Source of the DNA: Thalassotalea_F euphylliae
GTDB lineage: Bacteria > Pseudomonadota > Gammaproteobacteria > Enterobacterales > Alteromonadaceae
Direction: 5' to 3'
NCBI RefSeq assembly: GCF_042682785.1
Contig: NZ_JBHUIB010000003.1
Coordinates: 868,001 to 932,000 of the forward strand
DNA length: 64,000 bases
Shown here: in pieces, positions 62,700 to 64,000 of the stretch
How positions within the stretch are numbered: position 1 is the first letter of the stretch
How the letters are laid out: every line of letters begins with the position of its first letter
Translations under genes and position numbers: made by a program
The notes under the pieces: generated by a model
The model's database searches: none
What the model was told of the DNA's origin: nothing
The model's input: the letters and a program-made list of their open reading frames with translations, nothing else

Positions 62700-63241
62700 T
62701 TCTTTATATTATGTCTTTGAAATTAATTCGATTTTTAATATACATTGATGTCCTGATTGTCCATTTACAAATGCAATAGATATATTTTTATTTACATATC
62801 GTTCTAAAGAATCACCTATAAAACCGCTATAACAACCTGAACCACCATAATTTAACCTAGGATTTACCCGAATAAATTCTGTATTTTCAAATTTTATGGT
62901 TTCAATATCAGCGTGATGGACTTCTTTTCCTCCTCGATGTATTTCTAGCCCTTTTAACGTTCCTGAAGCTTCCAAATAGTTTCTTGATTGAAGTTGCTCA
63001 AAGCGCATATTTACAATAGAAAAATCATCCAAAATTTTACTGAGTAAAAAAGAAAAAAATACAAATGGAATAACTAGAATTAGCTTATAACGACCATTTA
63101 AATAAGGTATCCCCTTAATGACACCACCTGACATTCCTAATACACATATAACCAATAAACAGATCGGTAGATATTCACTTAGATATCCTATTTCATATAT
63201 AACCATTCGAAATCTATCACCAATCCTTTAGGAATGCCTAA
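62603..63241 (-). mobile_element. Integron gene cassette 2 (639 bp)
   Basis: Delimited by crossover points in GTTAGGC (63242/63241) and GTTAGTT (62603/62602). One minus-strand ORF followed by attC 2. Confidence 0.9.
62709..63206 (-). CDS. Integron cassette protein, two-helix membrane protein of unknown function
   Basis: 165 aa. Two N-terminal hydrophobic segments (~10-30 and ~40-60), then a soluble domain with TIKFENTEFIRVNPRLNYGGSGCYSGFIGDSL and two Cys that could pair. The nearest Shine-Dalgarno-like AAAGGA is ~18 bases from the ATG, so the start is uncertain. Stops 10 bases before attC 2. No homologue recognised. Confidence 0.75.
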   Translation of the reverse strand: MVIYEIGYLSEYLPICLLVICVLGMSGGVIKGIPYLNGRYKLILVIPFVFFSFLLSKILDDFSIVNMRFEQLQSRNYLEASGTLKGLEIHRGGKEVHHADIETIKFENTEFIRVNPRLNYGGSGCYSGFIGDSLERYVNKNISIAFVNGQSGHQCILKIELISKT

Positions 63242-63342
63242 CGCCCCAATAAGGGGCTGATAATGCTTGGCTAAACTCGTGTAGCGAAACGGAACCGAGC
63301 CAAGCTTTAGCAGTCCCGCACTTAATTGGCTTGTTATAAGGC
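63235..63342 (-). other. attC recombination site 3
   Basis: Minus strand starts GCCTTATAAC (63342-63333) and ends GGGGCGTTAGGC with R' GTTAGGC (63242-63236), a perfect GTTRRRY. Its R'' is the exact complement of GTTATAAGGC at 63621-63612, the start of the same cassette. Interior arms AGCTTGGCTCGG and AGCCAAGCATTA. The beginning TTATAACAA and end GGGGCGTTA resemble Vibrio VCR sites. Confidence 0.93.
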
Positions 63343-63620
63343 AATTACTCTTTAACTACCATCTTATGAAGTAGTAAATATAATTTAAAAACAGCAGCAT
63401 AAAATAACATATTGAACAAAATAAGAACGGCAATAAAGATATAATCTGAAAACCCCGAAATTTTGCCGCCTAAAGCCATCGCAAAAAAACTAAAAGGCCA
63501 AAGCAGAATAGTGGCCCCAACAAATAATGATGGAAAACAGATTATAAGAGCAGGAAACAAGAAACCTAATAGTAATGCTAATTTGGTTGATTTTTTTAGA
63601 TGCATTCCTTTGCCTTATAA
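63242..63620 (-). mobile_element. Integron gene cassette 1 (379 bp)
   Basis: Delimited by GTTATAAGGC (crossover 63621/63620) and GTTAGGC (63242/63241). One short ORF and attC 3. The upstream boundary is not preceded by another attC-like palindrome, so it may be the attI junction or a boundary with other DNA. Confidence 0.85.
63345..63605 (-). CDS. Integron cassette protein, small integral membrane protein
   Basis: 86 aa, mostly hydrophobic: about two to three membrane segments (LALLLGFLFPALIICF, ILLWPFSFFAMALG, YIFIAVLILFNMLFYAAVF). The ATG is only 15 bases inside the cassette and directly follows AAAGGA, an unusually tight ribosome binding site; a slightly later start cannot be excluded. 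No homologue recognised. Confidence 0.72.
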   Translation of the reverse strand: MHLKKSTKLALLLGFLFPALIICFPSLFVGATILLWPFSFFAMALGGKISGFSDYIFIAVLILFNMLFYAAVFKLYLLLHKMVVKE

Positions 63621-63621
63621 C

Positions 63622-64000
63622 AGTATATTATGTAGACGTCTTAGTAATATCCGTCCACGATTGTCCAGCTAAACTACCAGAAATAGTAAATAATTCAATT
63701 CGTTATAAATGAATTTTGTGGTCGTTATTGAAAAGAAAGGGGAATTACTGAGACTTCATAGAAATATCCGATAGCAACTATCTACTTTTATTTAATTTTT
63801 TCAATACGTTACATGTTTTAATATGGGGGCCTAGGGGATTTACTGAGAATTCTCAGTAATATCAAATTCAATGTCAGTTAATCGCTTATAGCTGTGTATC
63901 AGATAGGAGCTGAAACTGGCCCCCTATTAAACTATGCAACTCACTTAACTTTATTCTTTAGCAATAAATGATTCATATTCTTACCACCTAAAAAGTGCTT
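63622..64000. other. Gene-poor terminal region with repeats
   Basis: No complete ORF over 25 codons of note. Contains a 30-bp imperfect direct repeat (63739-63768 and 63834-63863, 25/30 identical), a related 18-bp copy at 63634-63651, a 20-bp perfect palindrome at 63840-63859, and inverted GGGGGCC (63825-63831) / GGCCCCC (63918-63924). A minus-strand frame is open from the right edge to TGA at 63941 (19 codons). Could include attI or an insertion-sequence end; undecided. Confidence 0.5.
63739..63863 (+). repeat. 30-bp direct repeat, two copies 95 bp apart
   Basis: Copies at 63739-63768 and 63834-63863 both begin GGGGA and share TTACTGAGA and AATATC; 25 of 30 positions agree. A third, partial copy (AGACGTCTTAGTAATATC, 63634-63651) matches the second half of the unit at 15 of 18 positions. 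Confidence 0.7.

Noticed and set aside
61797..63342. CRISPR-like array
   Set aside because: The similar ~100-bp segments flank different ORFs, are spaced 400-800 bp apart and are internally palindromic; they are attC sites, not CRISPR repeats, and no cas genes are present.
63463..63672. Plus-strand ORF opposite cassette 1
   Set aside because: It is antisense to a cassette ORF that has correct orientation relative to attC, crosses the cassette boundary, and has no ribosome binding site.

Overview
The window is about 64 kb of chromosome from a marine gammaproteobacterium, most likely of the order Alteromonadales (Thalassotalea, Colwellia or Pseudoalteromonas type). This is inferred from the roughly 40% GC content, the long 368-residue form of PurC, the thrS-infC-rpmI-rplT order, the ribE/norM pair, and TonB-dependent receptors beside small catabolic enzymes. 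Nearly all genes have full-length, recognisable products, and no complete transposase gene was seen.

Layout. 1-13.5 kb: a cut-off GNAT-like gene, a soluble chemotaxis receptor with four PAS repeats, purC, the thrS-infC-rpmI-rplT translation operon (infC starts with AUU), a secreted START-domain protein, a fructosamine-kinase-like protein, a zinc-ribbon protein, divergent ribE and norM, an OmpA-type porin and tRNA-Val(GAC). 13.5-30.6 kb: a complete assimilatory nitrate/nitrite island on the minus strand, reading nasT-nasS, nrtA-nrtB-nrtC-porin, narK-kinase/phosphatase, nirB-nirD-nasA-cobA. Its control sites are visible: a leader with a terminator and an A1/G4 hexaloop hairpin before nrtA (NasST antitermination), sigma-54 -24/-12 promoters before nirB and narK, and NtrC-like dyads upstream of both. 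30.9-39.5 kb: two closely related TonB-dependent receptors, each heading a small unit (DUF2855 protein; nitroreductase plus epoxide-hydrolase-like enzyme), a putative uptake and catabolism locus of unknown substrate.

39.9-41.7 kb: DUF1653, acylphosphatase and rlmI. 41.8-50 kb: a tightly packed nine-gene operon headed by an ECF sigma factor and its ChrR-type zinc anti-sigma factor, followed by DUF523/DUF1722, photolyase, NTF2-like, SDR, FAD oxidoreductase, DUF1365 and a Cfa-family methyltransferase. This matches the singlet-oxygen/photo-oxidative stress regulon of the RpoE-ChrR type. A neighbouring fasciclin-repeat lipoprotein has a similar -35/-10 motif upstream. 53-54.6 kb: DUF2878, chalcone-isomerase-like and DUF3833, genes often associated with the same lipid-modification set. 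54.7-61.7 kb: PilZ, HrpA helicase, CBS protein, secreted isoaspartyl peptidase and a crotonase.

61.8-63.6 kb: the distal end of an integron cassette array. Three minus-strand cassettes, each with one small ORF predicted to be membrane-associated, are separated by attC sites; the R'' and R' cores of every cassette are mutually complementary, which checks the boundaries internally. The last 380 bp hold no recognised gene but contain direct repeats, a 20-bp perfect palindrome and an inverted GGGGGCC repeat. An integrase gene, if there is one, lies to the right of the window.
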